Shown: positions 36,601-48,945 of the stretch, piece after piece
How the letters are laid out: every line of letters starts with the position of its first letter
Position numbering within the stretch: the first letter of the stretch is position 1
Assembly (NCBI GenBank): GCA_036785705.1
Contig: JAWUZG010000013.1
Coordinates: forward strand, 20,183,001-20,247,000
DNA: 64,000 bases
Reading direction: 5' to 3'
Source of the DNA: Acanthornis magna
Lineage: Eukaryota > Chordata > Aves > Passeriformes > Acanthizidae
Translations under genes and position numbers: made by a program
Notes under the pieces: model-generated
What the model was told of the DNA's origin: nothing
Database searches by the model: none
What the model saw: the letters and a program-made list of their open reading frames with translations, nothing else

Positions 36601-37059
36601 ATAGAGCCTTTATTACAGCCCCACATTCCACCTCAAGCAACGGACGTCCAACTGCATCTTTTAAGAAGCACTGCATTTTAAGAAACATAAGAACACATTA
36701 ACAATGGAATTAAGTAACTGGCACTATTTGTTACCCCTGATTTTTGAATTCCCATTGGCCTTTCTTATTTTCTCTCCCTCCCCTCCCCGGAACAAGATAA
36801 TTAGACAGAAGCAAATAAGATGTACAGAGCTAGAAAACAGAAGAGCCTGACATGTGTAGTGCATGCTGTCAGCCATATGGCATTCTATATATATTGTTAC
36901 AGATGAAAATTGTACCACACACTGCGCTGTACATTAACACTGGAATGGTATACAGTAATTCATGGGCAGAAACTGATACTATCTGCTGTGTTGGCTAATA
37001 GATTTTTGAAGTTTTCTCCATAGCATTTTATTTTAAATGACAGTGTTTTCTATTAATGG
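33641..37059. other. Non-coding sequence with T-rich tracts
   Basis: No gene recognised. A tight hairpin lies at 33652-33670 (aacccaat, loop gtg, attgggtt). Two adjacent T runs of 18 and 11 at 36560-36589 are split by one G. Frames at 33722-34276 overlap on both strands without protein features. Confidence 0.5.
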
Positions 37060-37520
37060 GTGGGCACTGTCAATTTGTTGACCCCGGACGGGAAGGACGT
37101 CTTTTTGTTCCGATGGCAGCCATCATTTCTGTGAAGTGATGCATGTAAAAAAGCCAGGAAATGCAATTCACCTCACACGCTGCTGTCACTCAATCTGACA
37201 TCTACATGTTGGAGTATTTTCTCAAAGTTTTCTCCATGTGACCTGCAAGTTAAAGATCAGGGAGGTTACCTTCATCCAGCCCATCCATGTGTCAATCATC
37301 CCCACCTAAAAATGAAAGTTACAAATAAACTGCAGCTCTATTTATACTCTGCTGCCTGTCCCATCTTTTCCACGTCAATCTCGCCGGCTCTCATTACAGC
37401 TACATCACGCTGCCCCCCTTCCTGCTTTGTGTATCCCAGATTAAGGGTCTTTGTTTTTCTGCCGCTGTCCTTCTGAGCATGTAAAGCCCTTAATGCCTGC
37501 CTTGGCTCTCTTTTTTACCG
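37060..37520. other. Motif-rich block, possible conserved non-coding element
   Basis: Scattered CpGs occur in an otherwise CpG-poor setting: 'gaccccggacgggaaggacg' near 37079 and 'caatctcgccggctctcat' near 37376. It also holds a GACGTC core at 37096 and several TAAT/ATTA words. No open frame of note spans it. The retained CpGs hint at constraint or low methylation, but only alignment could show this. Confidence 0.25.
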
Positions 37521-37666
37521 TGTAAAACTTTGAAAGGAAACTTAGAAACATATTAGTGGTATTTTTAAATCAAAGCATGGCTACAAATCAAACAAAAACC
37601 CCTTCTTCCGTGTGGACACACAAGGGAAGTAAATACAACCCTGAAGCTGAAGTGTCTCAAAGAAAA

Positions 37667-37887
37667 TAGGTTTAGATTAGATATTGGGATGAAATTCTTC
37701 CCTGTGAGGGTGGTGAGGTCCACAGACAAGCTGTGGTTGCCCCTGGATCCCTGGAAGTGTCCCAGCCCAGGATGGACAGGGCCTGGAGCAACCTGGGATG
37801 TGGAAGGCGGCCCTGCCCATGGCAGGAGGAGGAATGGGACGAGTTTTAGGTTCCTTCCCAGACAAACCATTCTGTGCTTCTATGATT
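37667..37887 (+). repeat. CR1 LINE 3' end
   Basis: 'ggtttagattagatattggg', 'gaaattcttccctgtgaggg', 'ggcctggagcaacctgggat' and a terminus 'ttctgtgcttctatgatt' close to the CR1 ATTCTATG-type end. About 220 bases survive and the sequence is relatively well preserved. It is 5'-truncated and not coding. Confidence 0.95.
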
Positions 37888-40800
37888 TTGTTCTTTCTGC
37901 GCTGGCTGTTAGAGCATGCTGAGGGAACTGCCAAAGGCAGAGCCAGGGACCCATGCTTCCCAAAGTTCTTGGTGTATCACTGCCACTGCCCAGTAGAGAT
38001 TAGGTGTTTTATACCTGCTGAAATTGACTTGAACAGAGTTACGTCAAGAAAAAAAAAATACTGAAAAATGAAAATATTACTGAGAATCATCCCTCACAGT
38101 ATTCAGACTTCTTCCTGTATTTAGAAAAATGCTTAATAAAATCCTGATTCTTCCTAATTAGCAGGGGTGACTCTGTTCCCTGACCCCTGACCCCTGAACT
38201 GAAGAATAAGATGGAAACTGCCCAAGAAATCTTGAATTACTTCATCTAGAACAAAACTTGATGGGAAGACATGAGGACTCTCCTTCAAATCCAATGGCTT
38301 AGGATCAAGTTCCTTGTACTACCCAAGGAGATTGACTCATCTAAAATATCCACAAAAACAGAATTTAGATGAGAAAGAGGGAAGACCTAAGGAACACCTT
38401 TCTCTCAATTACCAAGCAGGACCATAAAATTCCTTATTTTACGTACATTTTCTTACCAAACATCTAGTCTGGGTTTCAAACATTTTGTTTCACTGTAAAA
38501 TCCCAGTTCCCATTGGTAGACAAATTCAAAGCCTCATCTCCATGCAGGCAGCAAATTAACTCACAACAGTCTTCAAATGTGATACATGGGGTTTTCCAGC
38601 CTTGGCCACACCCAGGGAATTCAGAGGTGAAAGAATATTTTCTGCCTGTCTTCAAAGGAGTGTTTCCAAGCACCATCCTTTGGGAAGCGCCTTATCTGGC
38701 AGGCAAAAATAAGCTGTTGCAGTGCAAAGAGCAGAAAATGAAGCAAATTACCTCCATATTTTTGGCTAGAAATGTTATGCCAGGTAGTCCCTCTCACAGT
38801 CCTTCTCTTCTGCTCCACCAGTATTTGAGTACTTCCTACAAAGAGGAACTGGCTTCACAGAAAACACGCGTGGCAAATATACAGAAATGTCTCCATATAT
38901 CCAAATACATCTCTGAATATCTCAGCAGCTGGGTTATTCTTTTTAGTGGTGGGGAATGTAAATTCCAGACTTCTCGGGCAGAAGAGAGGGTGGAACCTAG
39001 GTCTCCTTCATGCTAGACAAGCACTGACTCTTGAATGTAGGCAGCTTGGGACCACCACTTCCCCGGTTTCTTCTTTGCTTTCAAAGATTTCATTTGAAAA
39101 GTGGAGGTAAGGCAAAAAAAAAAAAAAAAAGGAAAAAGGAAAAAAGAATGGTTTGATCAAATGTTGTATTTCCCTCCATAGTTTTAGTGTGGCTGCCAAA
39201 TTTGGGCTGGGGGAGGAGGTCACCCAGCCAGAAGCACAATATGTTCAGTCTGCTGTGGCTTCCAGTGGATCAGCTCCTTTGGGCCTGCCAGATGGAGCTG
39301 CACACCCTCCACCAAAGCCCCTCAGCCATATGCCAGGACTCACCCGTGGCTGTGCACAGCTCCACTTCTGCTCTTAACAACAACCAATGGAAATATTTTG
39401 ACCCTTCGAGCACCCAGAGAGAGGTTCTTGCAACTTGCCCTGAAATCTAGAGCAAGAAATAGTGCCCAGACTTCTATTCCTCCAGCTTGTTGTGTTTTGG
39501 GTGAAGCTGAAATCTCTCTACAGGAGTTCACCAGGACTTCATCCCATCAGTGAGGTGGCAGTCACCACATCAGAGTGACTTCTCCAGCCATGCCAGAAGA
39601 CAGAGTCCTTCCTGTATCACACTCACACAGCCACGCTCTGCAGCAATAACCTGCCTAGACCAAGCCCTGGCTGCTCCTTGGTCATCCCCACCTTGTCCAA
39701 TGTCCTAGGACTCGTGAAACAGCCCAAGAATTATCTGTCCTGAAGAGCTTTCAGCTATCTACAGACATCTTCCTGGAATGAGGAGGTAAAATGTGCACCC
39801 TGCTTCAGCTTGTGTCTCTTGAGAGCAGATCTCCTTCTCTGGGCTACAAAATGCGAGCAATTCCTTCTGTTTTCCGAATGGTGTTTTCATAAGATAGTTT
39901 GTAGGAACTGGGACTGTATTAAATGACATTTTATGGCTATTTTGACTGCATTGCTGTTTACATTTCAGACCTTCAAACCTACACAAAACAGTCTAAATTT
40001 ACCATTTAATCAAAGAATAGCCTCCGGATATTTTGATTTAGGAGATCCAGCATGTCCCAGCATCATGTTTGCTGCCCACACTCACTGACCACAGGTCTGT
40101 GCTCCCCTCTGTTCACAGGAGGGCTCGGGCACAGTGAGCTCCTTCATCATTTTCTTGTGTCTCAGCTGGAGCACAGCAGAATGGACTGAGAAACAGGAGG
40201 AGTAAAATACTGCAGTGAACTTTTAAACTAAAATAGCAATAGAGAGTTAGATAATTAAATGGGAAACCAGATCCAAATGTCAAATAAGGAGGGAGACATC
40301 AAAGAGAAACAGAAATCTCTGATAAAGATCAAGAGAGAAAACTAAAATTTTTATGGCATATGCTGACAAATGGCTGAAGTAAAATATAACAAAGTAACTT
40401 GGTTTAGCAATATTTCTACAGATTGTCTGAACTACACTGCTGCAGAGATCAAAGGATAGAGCTGGAAACAAAATACCAAAAGAAATGACACACTACCCTT
40501 CTACCTCTTCCTCCTCCCGCCGACCCCCCTCCTATTTAAATTCATATTTCAAACCCAGGACTCAGAGGCTGGAAATTTGTAAAAGTTTCTGGAAAGGTCA
40601 TTCCATCAACTGGGCGAGTGGGAACTTTTTATTTGAAATTTCTTTGCAGTATCCTGTTATTTTCTGTCCCCGTTAGAAAGTTGATCCGAAGGCAGGTCCA
40701 GGCAGTCTCCAGCTTGGATCTCCTCTCAGCTGAGCACCAGATTTTCCCTGAGACGCTCAGCTCTCCTCTGCCTTTCTGTGTGGGACTCAGTCACATGGCT

Positions 40801-42495
40801 CCAGCAGATGGGTTTGCTGCAGTTTTTTCTCCCAACAATGCTCCCATTGTTGTTATTGAAACTTCTCCTACTTGAGCCCAGTCCTCGTTAAGTGCGGATT
40901 ATTCCCCTGGTTCTGCTGACTGTGCTCCTCTATCAACACTCATCATTTGTGGGCATCCTCGAAAAAGAGAATAATTTCTTATTTTTGGTTTGCTTTGTTG
41001 ACTTGCTTATCACTTTATCATACACTCCAGCTAAATATATTTGTCAATTGAGGCATTTTGAGCATTTTGTAAATAAAACAGCCATCTGTAATTTATTTAA
41101 AGTTTATTTGCAGTAATTTCAAATGCAGGGACTCCGCCAATTACTTTTTTTGTTCCTGTTTTTCAATTACTCAAAAATTAAAAATGAAATTTCATGAGGA
41201 AAAAGCTCTGTCTTTTCCATTCTACTTGAAAGCCAGCTCTCAAGATAGCTGCTTTTCTGTATTATCAGGAGACTGGAAGATAAAGATTATCTCTGACTAC
41301 ATTCTCCTCCTACACAAGAACAAAGACTTTTCTAATAAATGAAACTCAGATTTTTTCCTCCCCAATGAAAAAAGATTGCACTCAAAAATAAGTTAGCCAG
41401 GTGAAATCCTGGAGTAGATGTTACCTGCAGGACTAAGCTAGATGGAATGATGCTTTAAATCAAGTACAAGATTTGGTGGCTGTAGCAGATGGACCAACTA
41501 CTGCTGCAAACATGTGATAGTTAAAAGGAAATTGCAAGTCCATTGGAGGGCAAGGCTTGACAGGAGGCACAAACATTGAGAGATAAAGTGGTTTCACCAG
41601 TTTAAAATGGTCTACTTGGTTTAAATACAAAATTACTCTTCAGACACTTCTTGAAAGCCAGAATAAAACACCCTACTGCACCATCAAATGTGTGCAAAAT
41701 GCTGCAGAGCCTCCATGGAGCTCTTGTTTTCCATGGGGTCCCAGTGTTTCCCCGGGAACTGCCAAATCCCAATTCCCATCTCCAGCCCCACAAGAGCGAG
41801 GCAGCTACAAGGCAAAGACAGATAACAGCACCAAACCCCTGATAGCAGGAAGAGGATGTTTATTGCTCTCCAAAGCAATTCCCCTTGCACAAGAGATGGG
41901 TTATATGTAACACTGGTTAGTACTTAAAAAACCCTGGATCCATTCAGGAGAAGGGATCACAAGGGTTAATTGCTACACTTTAAGAAATGGACGTGTGGGA
42001 AAGGACAGGCAAAGGGTTGGACTGGTGGAGACTCCCCCTAATATTCACCAATTCAATGTTTATTAGCAGACACCACCAGAAATGAAGTGCATCCAAACTC
42101 CTTTTGATCCTTCAGCTTGCATGGCTGCCATGAAGAAAGCTCAGCAAAATAAACTGTTGATTTTAGGAAGTTATTTGTCCCCTCTGTATAATATATGCTG
42201 ACATTTCCTCCCTGTGAACCATCTTTTGCCATTTATTACACTCATCCACTGAGTTTCTCCTCTGATGTCTTTGTATTTATAGTTCTGTGTCTTCTTTTTT
42301 TTTTTTTTTCATTGCCTCTTAGGACTGTGGAGTCAAAAAACAAATGTGGTGCCAGAACAGACAACAGCCATTGGATTCTTCCTGGGCTTCCTAATCTGCT
42401 TCTGAAACATCCTGGAATAAATCTCATCTGAGTGGTATGAGTCTGGGTTTATATAAGATAAATGTGAGAGCAAACTTTGGAAAGTTCCCGCTTAA
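37888..42495. other. Non-coding sequence with simple repeats
   Basis: No gene seen. Holds a run of 17 As at 39114-39130 followed by further A/G-rich sequence, a run of 15 Ts at 42295-42309, and a triple TGACCC-type repeat at 38181. Frames at 38513-39016 and 39153-39450 lack recognisable domains. Confidence 0.5.
38181..38200 (-). promoter_or_regulatory. Possible DR1-type nuclear receptor motif, three half-sites
   Basis: TGACCC, TGACCC and TGAACT occur in tandem, each separated by one C. Read on the minus strand they are AGTTCA, GGGTCA and GGGTCA spaced by one base, the DR1 arrangement bound by RXR heterodimers, HNF4 or COUP-TF. The motif may equally be a short 7-bp tandem repeat. Confidence 0.25.
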
Positions 42496-42499
42496 TGTC

Positions 42500-42665
42500 A
42501 AAATAATAGAATTTTGAGGGACTTTTTGAGGACATCTGGTTCATCCCACAGCACAAACAGGATCACCATACTCAATGACTTCTGAGGCCAGCCCCCTCCC
42601 ACAGATGGACACACCACAACCTGTCTATAAGAGCTATTCCAATACTTTGCCTACCTCTTGTCCTG
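42500..42665 (-). repeat. Old CR1 LINE fragment, reverse orientation
   Basis: 'gaggacatctggttcatccc', 'aaacaggatcacc', 'gatggacacaccacaacctg' and 'gctattccaatactttgcct' follow the order of the reverse CR1 3' region (aggtcatctagtcca, gcagggtcacc, ggagactccaccacct, ctgttccagtgcttt). Divergence is high, so this is older than the other copies. Confidence 0.65.
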
Positions 42666-45600
42666 TAAAACCCCTCTAGATTTAAGATGACTTAAAATAA
42701 AGCTTCAAGTCCTGCATTAAAAAAACCCACAAAACTCCTATTAATAATTTTAAAAAAGGAAAAAATAATCTGGTCTGTGTAAAAACTCTTCATTCATGGC
42801 TGTGTACTGGAAGAGATTTCCAAACTCCAAGAGTAAGGAAGAAATCCATCGCTGCTGATGACAAGCAATAAGAATTCTTTGCTAAACAAAAAAGCTTTTC
42901 ATTTTAATTCCCTGTGACTTCAAGATGCAGAGGATCAAGTGGTTTTGGTTTCACACTTCACTACCACAGTTTATTTGGAAACAGAAGAGGTGACACATAA
43001 CACTACAAAACATTCCAGGACACTTCCAATGACCAGACAAATCCCAAATACCTGTCTGAGACTCCATGGAAAGTGTCTACCTTGTTTCTACATTGAACAT
43101 GGAGTTTAGTACATGTATTGGTGGGAAATTGTTGCTCAGTGGTAGCAATTAATGGTAGTAATTAAGTTTCCAGATTATAAGGCAAGTGATAATGAAGTGT
43201 TGATTGTGGCAGGTGAAGGAATGCGTATGGCACTGTATCCAATGGGGAGTTTAGCGCCTGAAGCTCTAACAAGCACAAAACTTCATAAATAAATGATTTT
43301 CTACTCTTCATTCCACCTAAAACAACTGGAAGAAAAACAACAAACTTGAAACAGATATTGATCCTGGTTCCACCAGCATTACATAAATTTAATACAAAAT
43401 TACATCATTTCAATACAGTTTGAACCAGGATGAGTACATAGCAGACTGCTCATAAATCTTGTTTTCTGATTGAATTAATGACCAATACATGTCCAACTAC
43501 AAAATTCCTCATTCAATTCGTAATTGATAACACTGTAATCTCCCCTCAGTTTGAACCATTTTTTTATCTTAGGCAGAAAAAAAGATCTTAACAACAGCTT
43601 TGTTTCCTGTGCTGGCTTTGTTTAGCTAGAAAGGGATTTGTGATTCCTTTCACTGTCCTTCAATCCCCAGGATTACATTTGCAAGAATTATATGAAATTT
43701 CAGAGAGGAAAAATACCTGAAAATGAGCAATTCTAAGTAGTTTATGGGGAAAACAGAGAAGGGAGAAAGGCAGGAGAGGAAAACAATAAATTGATTTTTG
43801 GTGATTTTAGAAGGGCTGAAGTGTTGCCTAGAGCTGTGATCCATGATCCATGATCCATCTGTCCTTGTTCAAAGCTCACCTGGGAGCTCCCAGGGTGATG
43901 GGGTAACCTGAGTGGCACTCAGGTCCTTCCCACAGAACAAGGTACACCAAGCCCAAATGGAATAATGATAACAGTAAATGCCTCCAGAGGCAGGAACTGT
44001 GACCCCTACACAAAGGGTCCTCTCCAGGGATCTCCCTCCCAGCTGGAAGGAGCTGGAAGAGGCTCATCAATGTGTTTTGGAGCATAACCTCCAAGGGCTG
44101 CTTTGGGGGCACGGGAGAAGGGATCTGATGGCCGAATGGGATCAGATACACCGAGGCACAAAAGTCCCCTCCTGCCTCGGCTGCTATGTGACCCTGCTGC
44201 TCTTAATGTGCTGCCACTTCGGGATTGGGTTTCTCCTATTACCTGGATCAGTCAGGGATGCACAGATGGAGAAAGGAAGAAGAAAAAAATGTGTGGAAAT
44301 GTTCAACTTCAGTTTAGACAATGCTTTCTGTGGCTAATTCTCCCCTTCCGCACCCCCATCTCTGCCACAGCAGCATCCATGCACAGCAGAGTGCGATGGG
44401 ACCTGCCTGGGCTGGCTGCTCTCCATGGTTTCCTGGGATCCTGTTTCCCAAAGAGGCAGCCTGCCTTTGAGGAGAGCCCTCCTGCCACAGGCCAGGCACA
44501 CAGGCAGGGGAGGGCGGGGGCCTCCCCACCTTTGATAGAGCTCGGGCCCATTCAAACGCAGATAAAAGGGAGTATTCACTCCCATGCTGCAGGTTGTAAG
44601 ATGATCACCCACAGGTCTCAGAGCAGAATTTTCCCACAGAGCCAGGCACAGAGCTGGGGAATACCCTGGGAGTTTCCTGCAGTTTGGGAAATAAGCTGCT
44701 GGCAGGGATGGTTAGCAAACTGGATGGATCCATAGTCCATGCATAGACACCAAAGCTGTAGATGAAAGTTGGGGATAACAACTGATCTAAGACATTCAAA
44801 AAAAAACAACTGTGCAAGAAACCACAGAACAGCTGTTGGTTATTGACTACAACAAACTCACTACATCAGGAAATTGGCATATAGAGGTACTGGAGTTATA
44901 ATTAATTTCCAGCAACTGTTATCAGAACCAGTTTAGAGCAGAGGACTGCAGTGGACTTGTTCAACAAGGGCAAAAAACCTCTGCAAACACCTACGTGTGC
45001 ACGTGCACAGTGTCCCTACTATCCACAATCCAATGTAAAACAAACATGGAGATATTAAGCTGGAATTATTCAAAATTTCTGAGTCCGGTCTTCAAAAACA
45101 CAGGACTGCATTTGAAGGCCTTTTATTTTTCTCTCTGTTACAGAACTTCATGACAGACCTTTCACCACAGCCACAAAGACTTTATTTCCTCTTATTTTAT
45201 TACATAAAATCTGACAGTCTCAGAAATAAAGCAGGAATCTAAAAATCTGGAATGTTAGCAATGCAGCAGTGCTGTGACAGTCCTTGGAGACATCAAGGCA
45301 GGCTGCAGTAGAGTGAAGAGGGCACTGAGACAAAATCAATGAACACATTTGCCACGAAAAAAAAACTCTCAAAGGAAATAACACAAAAAATAAGTCAAGA
45401 ATTTAACCCAAAAATATAGAAAACAGTTTTCAAGGAGCAAAAAACGAGAGATACTAAGAGGGAAACTGCAGAGGAATGTGGCCTAGAGTAGGATTATAGG
45501 CTTTTGGCTCTGATTCTTACCATGAGTAAGGATTAGCCTTGATTACACAACGGCTCTGCTACTATTAGTGACTTGCTCACTTGCCAGTTGCAATAAAAGC

Positions 45601-48359
45601 AATGCAAAATATATTTAGTTAATTTTGACACCAGAAAAGCAGCCACAGGGCAGTTATTTAATCAAGATTATGGGAGAAAAGTCCCATTTTTTGTTATCTT
45701 CCAGAAGTAGATGCAGTGTCTGTTTTTACTCAAATCAATGTCATTATGCACATACTGTTATTCCTTCCAAAATCTCCTCTGTCTTTACCCCACATAAATA
45801 AACCCAACCAGACTCTAACCTCAATCTCTGAGGCAATGCTTCCAAAGCACATTTTGTTTTTAAAAAGTCATGCTTCAGTTTGACTCAATCTTTCAGCAGA
45901 ATCAACCAAAACCATTTGCACTCTCTTCTCACATGCATTGCCTGAAACTTGAGATTTCCAGAGGTCCACTGTCCTGGTAGGTGCAGAACTCATCTGCAGC
46001 ATAAACACTCCCACACAGCAGCACAGATTTCACCTACAGCAGTCATTTTGTCCAGGGGCTCACCACATCCTTAGTCAGACGATACCACCACAGAGGGTCA
46101 TAAAAAGACTGAGCTCTATATTGCACAGTTTGACAAGCAGATAAATGCACAAGTTGCTCCCTCAATAAATTACATTGAGGTCTGATTTTAGGATTAATAG
46201 GATTTGATAAATTCCCAGAGATGCTGCAAGTCAATATGCAATAGGTTTTAGACTTCCTTTAGAGCATCTCTCCCCTGTATGTCAAAGCAAAGAGTCATTA
46301 GACCCAAGAGAGATCCCACTCAGCCCTTTCCCTTTCAAACTGAGTGCTCCATGCATTGGTTGCCGACTCCTGTTCCTACTGGTGCTCTCTGGACCAATGG
46401 AAAAAATTAATAAGGCTCCTGCCCCATCCATCTAGAACGCAATTCACCTGAGAGATGAGATTTGAATTTCATTATTCAAAGGAGGGGATGGAACATCTGT
46501 TTATGCAACACATTACATTTACTTGTGTAAGTACAATAACTGCCTGATCACATCTATTCAAAAGACATTTCAGTGCTCAGCTCACTTCCCTCCTTCTGCT
46601 GTCCTTCCATCCCTCCCCAGCTACAGCTCTGACTGGTTTGGAGATCAGATCTATTTCTGCCTGGAGCTCTTCACTTGGTTGTGTCAAAGCTGGTACTCAG
46701 CCCAAGGAGGATTCTCGGGCAGTTGGCAAACATAGGTAAGGAACAGGAGCACTTAAAGATTTCAGGTCTACATAGCCAGGAAGTTAAAATTTTTAGGAAC
46801 TCCCTTTTTGGATTTTTTACTTAATATTCATGGGTAGAGTGTGGCAGCCAGCTGAAGTGTATCGAAACTACGTTAGCTCTTGGAGGGGTGATCCTGACCT
46901 CTCCACTCTGAGTGCCCCTCCTGTACTTCAGATTCAACTTTACTTCCATGCAAGAATCTAACTAAACTAAACTTCCCTTTCTCAGATGAGTGTGCTTTCA
47001 GCAGCATCACCGTGCTGATCTGAGTGACTGCAAAATTCCTCAAGCACTACTGCCAGTGCTGGGACACATCAGGACCATGAGTCTGAGAACCAGGAGAAAG
47101 CCCAGACCCTCTTTTTGGCAGCATCATGGACTTCAACCATTTTAACTCACTTGCAAAACACATTCTTAACTATTTTATGATATTGCCCTGATCCCATCAA
47201 AGGTAAGTAGGAAGACACACGCACAAAAGTCTATCTGTGGAGCATCCACTCTGCCTATCTCTGTGGGAAATTCCAGGTGGGCAGGTCTCTGCTCCCAGGT
47301 CTTGGTGTCATTCCATACAAATTCTCTCATTCCCAGAAGAACCAAAGCAGAACTTTGGTAAAGGTAAAGGTGTAAACAATGTTGTAGCTTTTGCTTTTCA
47401 CTTTTTGCCGTCATTGCAATGGGCATGTCAGGGGAGAGGGGAAAGTCCTGCTCTGTTCCTGACAGGAGGTTTGTTCAAAGCCAGGGATGGTGGGACCTTG
47501 GCTGTATCCATTTAAAAGTAGCATATCATGCTAACTTTATCTGCAGTAACTGCAAAAGTCTGATACAGGTGACACTTTAATCTACTACTAATCTTTGAAC
47601 TGATAAATACTTCCCTGTTTCAAATCCACATTCTCTGAGGCCTCTCGAAGGAACAGGATCCTGCTGATTAAAGACAGTGTTAACACCTCCAGTGCCTGGC
47701 CTAGATTTTCAGAGAAAGGTTCAGAACCTGAATCGAAAGTTCAACTCTTTTAAAAGCTCTTTTCTTCCTCATTACTTGTATGGCCAAGATGGAAATTTGC
47801 TATTTGAATTTTCAGAGAAAAAGCATTTGGAAGAGGCTTTGAACTACTGTTGTTAACCTTAGCTGTTTGTCATAGCCTAGAATCCAGAACTGTAAATAAT
47901 TACTTTTACAGAAAAGAATTGTAAGCACAGAGACCCTTCAAGTCCTCAACTTTTTTTTTGTACCCCACACAATACAGATTTTCCAACACCAGAACCAAGC
48001 CAAAAGGAGCAGGCGGAGTCCTATCTTTTTTCTGATACACTGTTACGGATTTATTAATTGTTTGTGTTGATTTTGTTTTTGTTTCTTTAGTCAGTAAAGA
48101 AATTCTTTCTTTGAAGGCACGAAGACTGATGTCTCCCTGATCTTAAATAATGGAGCTGGTACATGGCTGACTAACTTTTTGCATTGTTTTATTTATGAAT
48201 TGGCATATGTAGCTATACTTAGGGTGTTTAAAACACATCATGCTATGCTAAGTAAAGGATGATTTTTCTTCTGTAGTCTTTTCAGCTGGAAAAGCCTCTT
48301 TGGGACATTAGTGATGACCATCCATGCCCAAAGACTGTGCACAGGCACAAGCTGCCCCC
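42666..48359. other. Non-coding sequence
   Basis: No gene recognised. Three tandem 'gatccat' units lie at 43838-43858. A GC-rich patch around 44340-44540 has overlapping frames on both strands, including the 210-codon span 44103-44735 without recognisable domains. A 14-bp perfect palindrome centred on CACGTG lies at 44996-45009. Confidence 0.45.
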
Positions 48360-48572
48360 GGTACGCCCCGAGGGCTGAGGGATGAGGTGTGCGCGGTTCC
48401 TCAAAGGTTTGCAGCAGCACCATCTACCGGAGAGCTCCTCGCTCCGAGCCACACCGGGAGCTCTTCAGGCATCGCGAATGGGAAAGAAAAGCGCTAACAA
48501 GAGTTTCAAGGGGCAGACACCGACTGCAGCCACACGCCATGCTCAGAGGGGTCCCCGGCAAGCCAGAGGGAC
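48360..48572. promoter_or_regulatory. CpG-rich segment with a CTCF-like site
   Basis: About 200 bases hold well over a dozen CpGs (for example 'gtgcgcggttcc', 'caggcatcgcgaatgg'). At 48417-48430 'gcaccatctaccgg' is one or two changes from the reverse-strand CTCF core. It lies just upstream of a CR1 piece, so part of it may belong to that or another repeat. A regulatory role is inferred from composition only. Confidence 0.25.
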
Positions 48573-48755
48573 AAAGGTCTCTGCACTGGGGCTGCCTCAC
48601 CTTCAGTCCTGGGGGCAGTTTGGGCACCACAATATAAAGAAAGATATGAAACTATTAGAGAGCGTCCAATGAGGCAATGAGGATGGGTAAGGGCCTTGAG
48701 AGGCCATGTGAGGAGTGGCTGAGGGCTCTTCGTCTGCTTAGCTGGATCCGTGCGG
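48573..48755 (+). repeat. CR1 LINE internal fragment
   Basis: 'ggggctgcctcaccttcagt', 'cagtttgggcaccacaat', 'gatatgaaactattagagag' and 'tgtgaggagtggctgaggg' match the CR1 region at the end of ORF2 and the 3'UTR start. The match continues to 'gtctgcttagctgga', where a minisatellite takes over. The usual downstream CR1 sequence does not resume after the array, so the element is broken there. Confidence 0.88.
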
Positions 48756-48945
48756 CCATGGAGGAAAAGAGAAAGTGTAGCTGGAGCCGATGATGTTGTC
48801 CGGCCCAGCTCGATCCGTGTGTCTGTGGAGGAAAGGAGAAAGTGCGGCTGGAGCCGATGATGTGGTCTAGCCCAGCTCGATCCGTGTGGCCATGGGAGGA
48901 AAGGACAAAGTGTGGCTGGAGCCGATGATGTGGTCCAGCCCAGCT
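48741..48945. repeat. 67-bp minisatellite, three units
   Basis: Units start at 48741, 48808 and 48875, with the next 'gct' at 48943, giving periods of 67, 67 and 68. Each unit carries 'gatccgtg', 'ggaggaaa', 'gagaaagtg' or a variant, and 'ctggagccgatgatg'. Units differ by a few substitutions and one extra G in the third. Each has several CpGs. The first unit begins inside the CR1 sequence. Confidence 0.95.

Noticed and set aside
44103..44735. A 210-codon forward span in a GC-rich patch.
   Set aside because: Open frames occur on both strands over the same GC-rich DNA, as expected when stop codons are depleted by composition. No known domain is visible.
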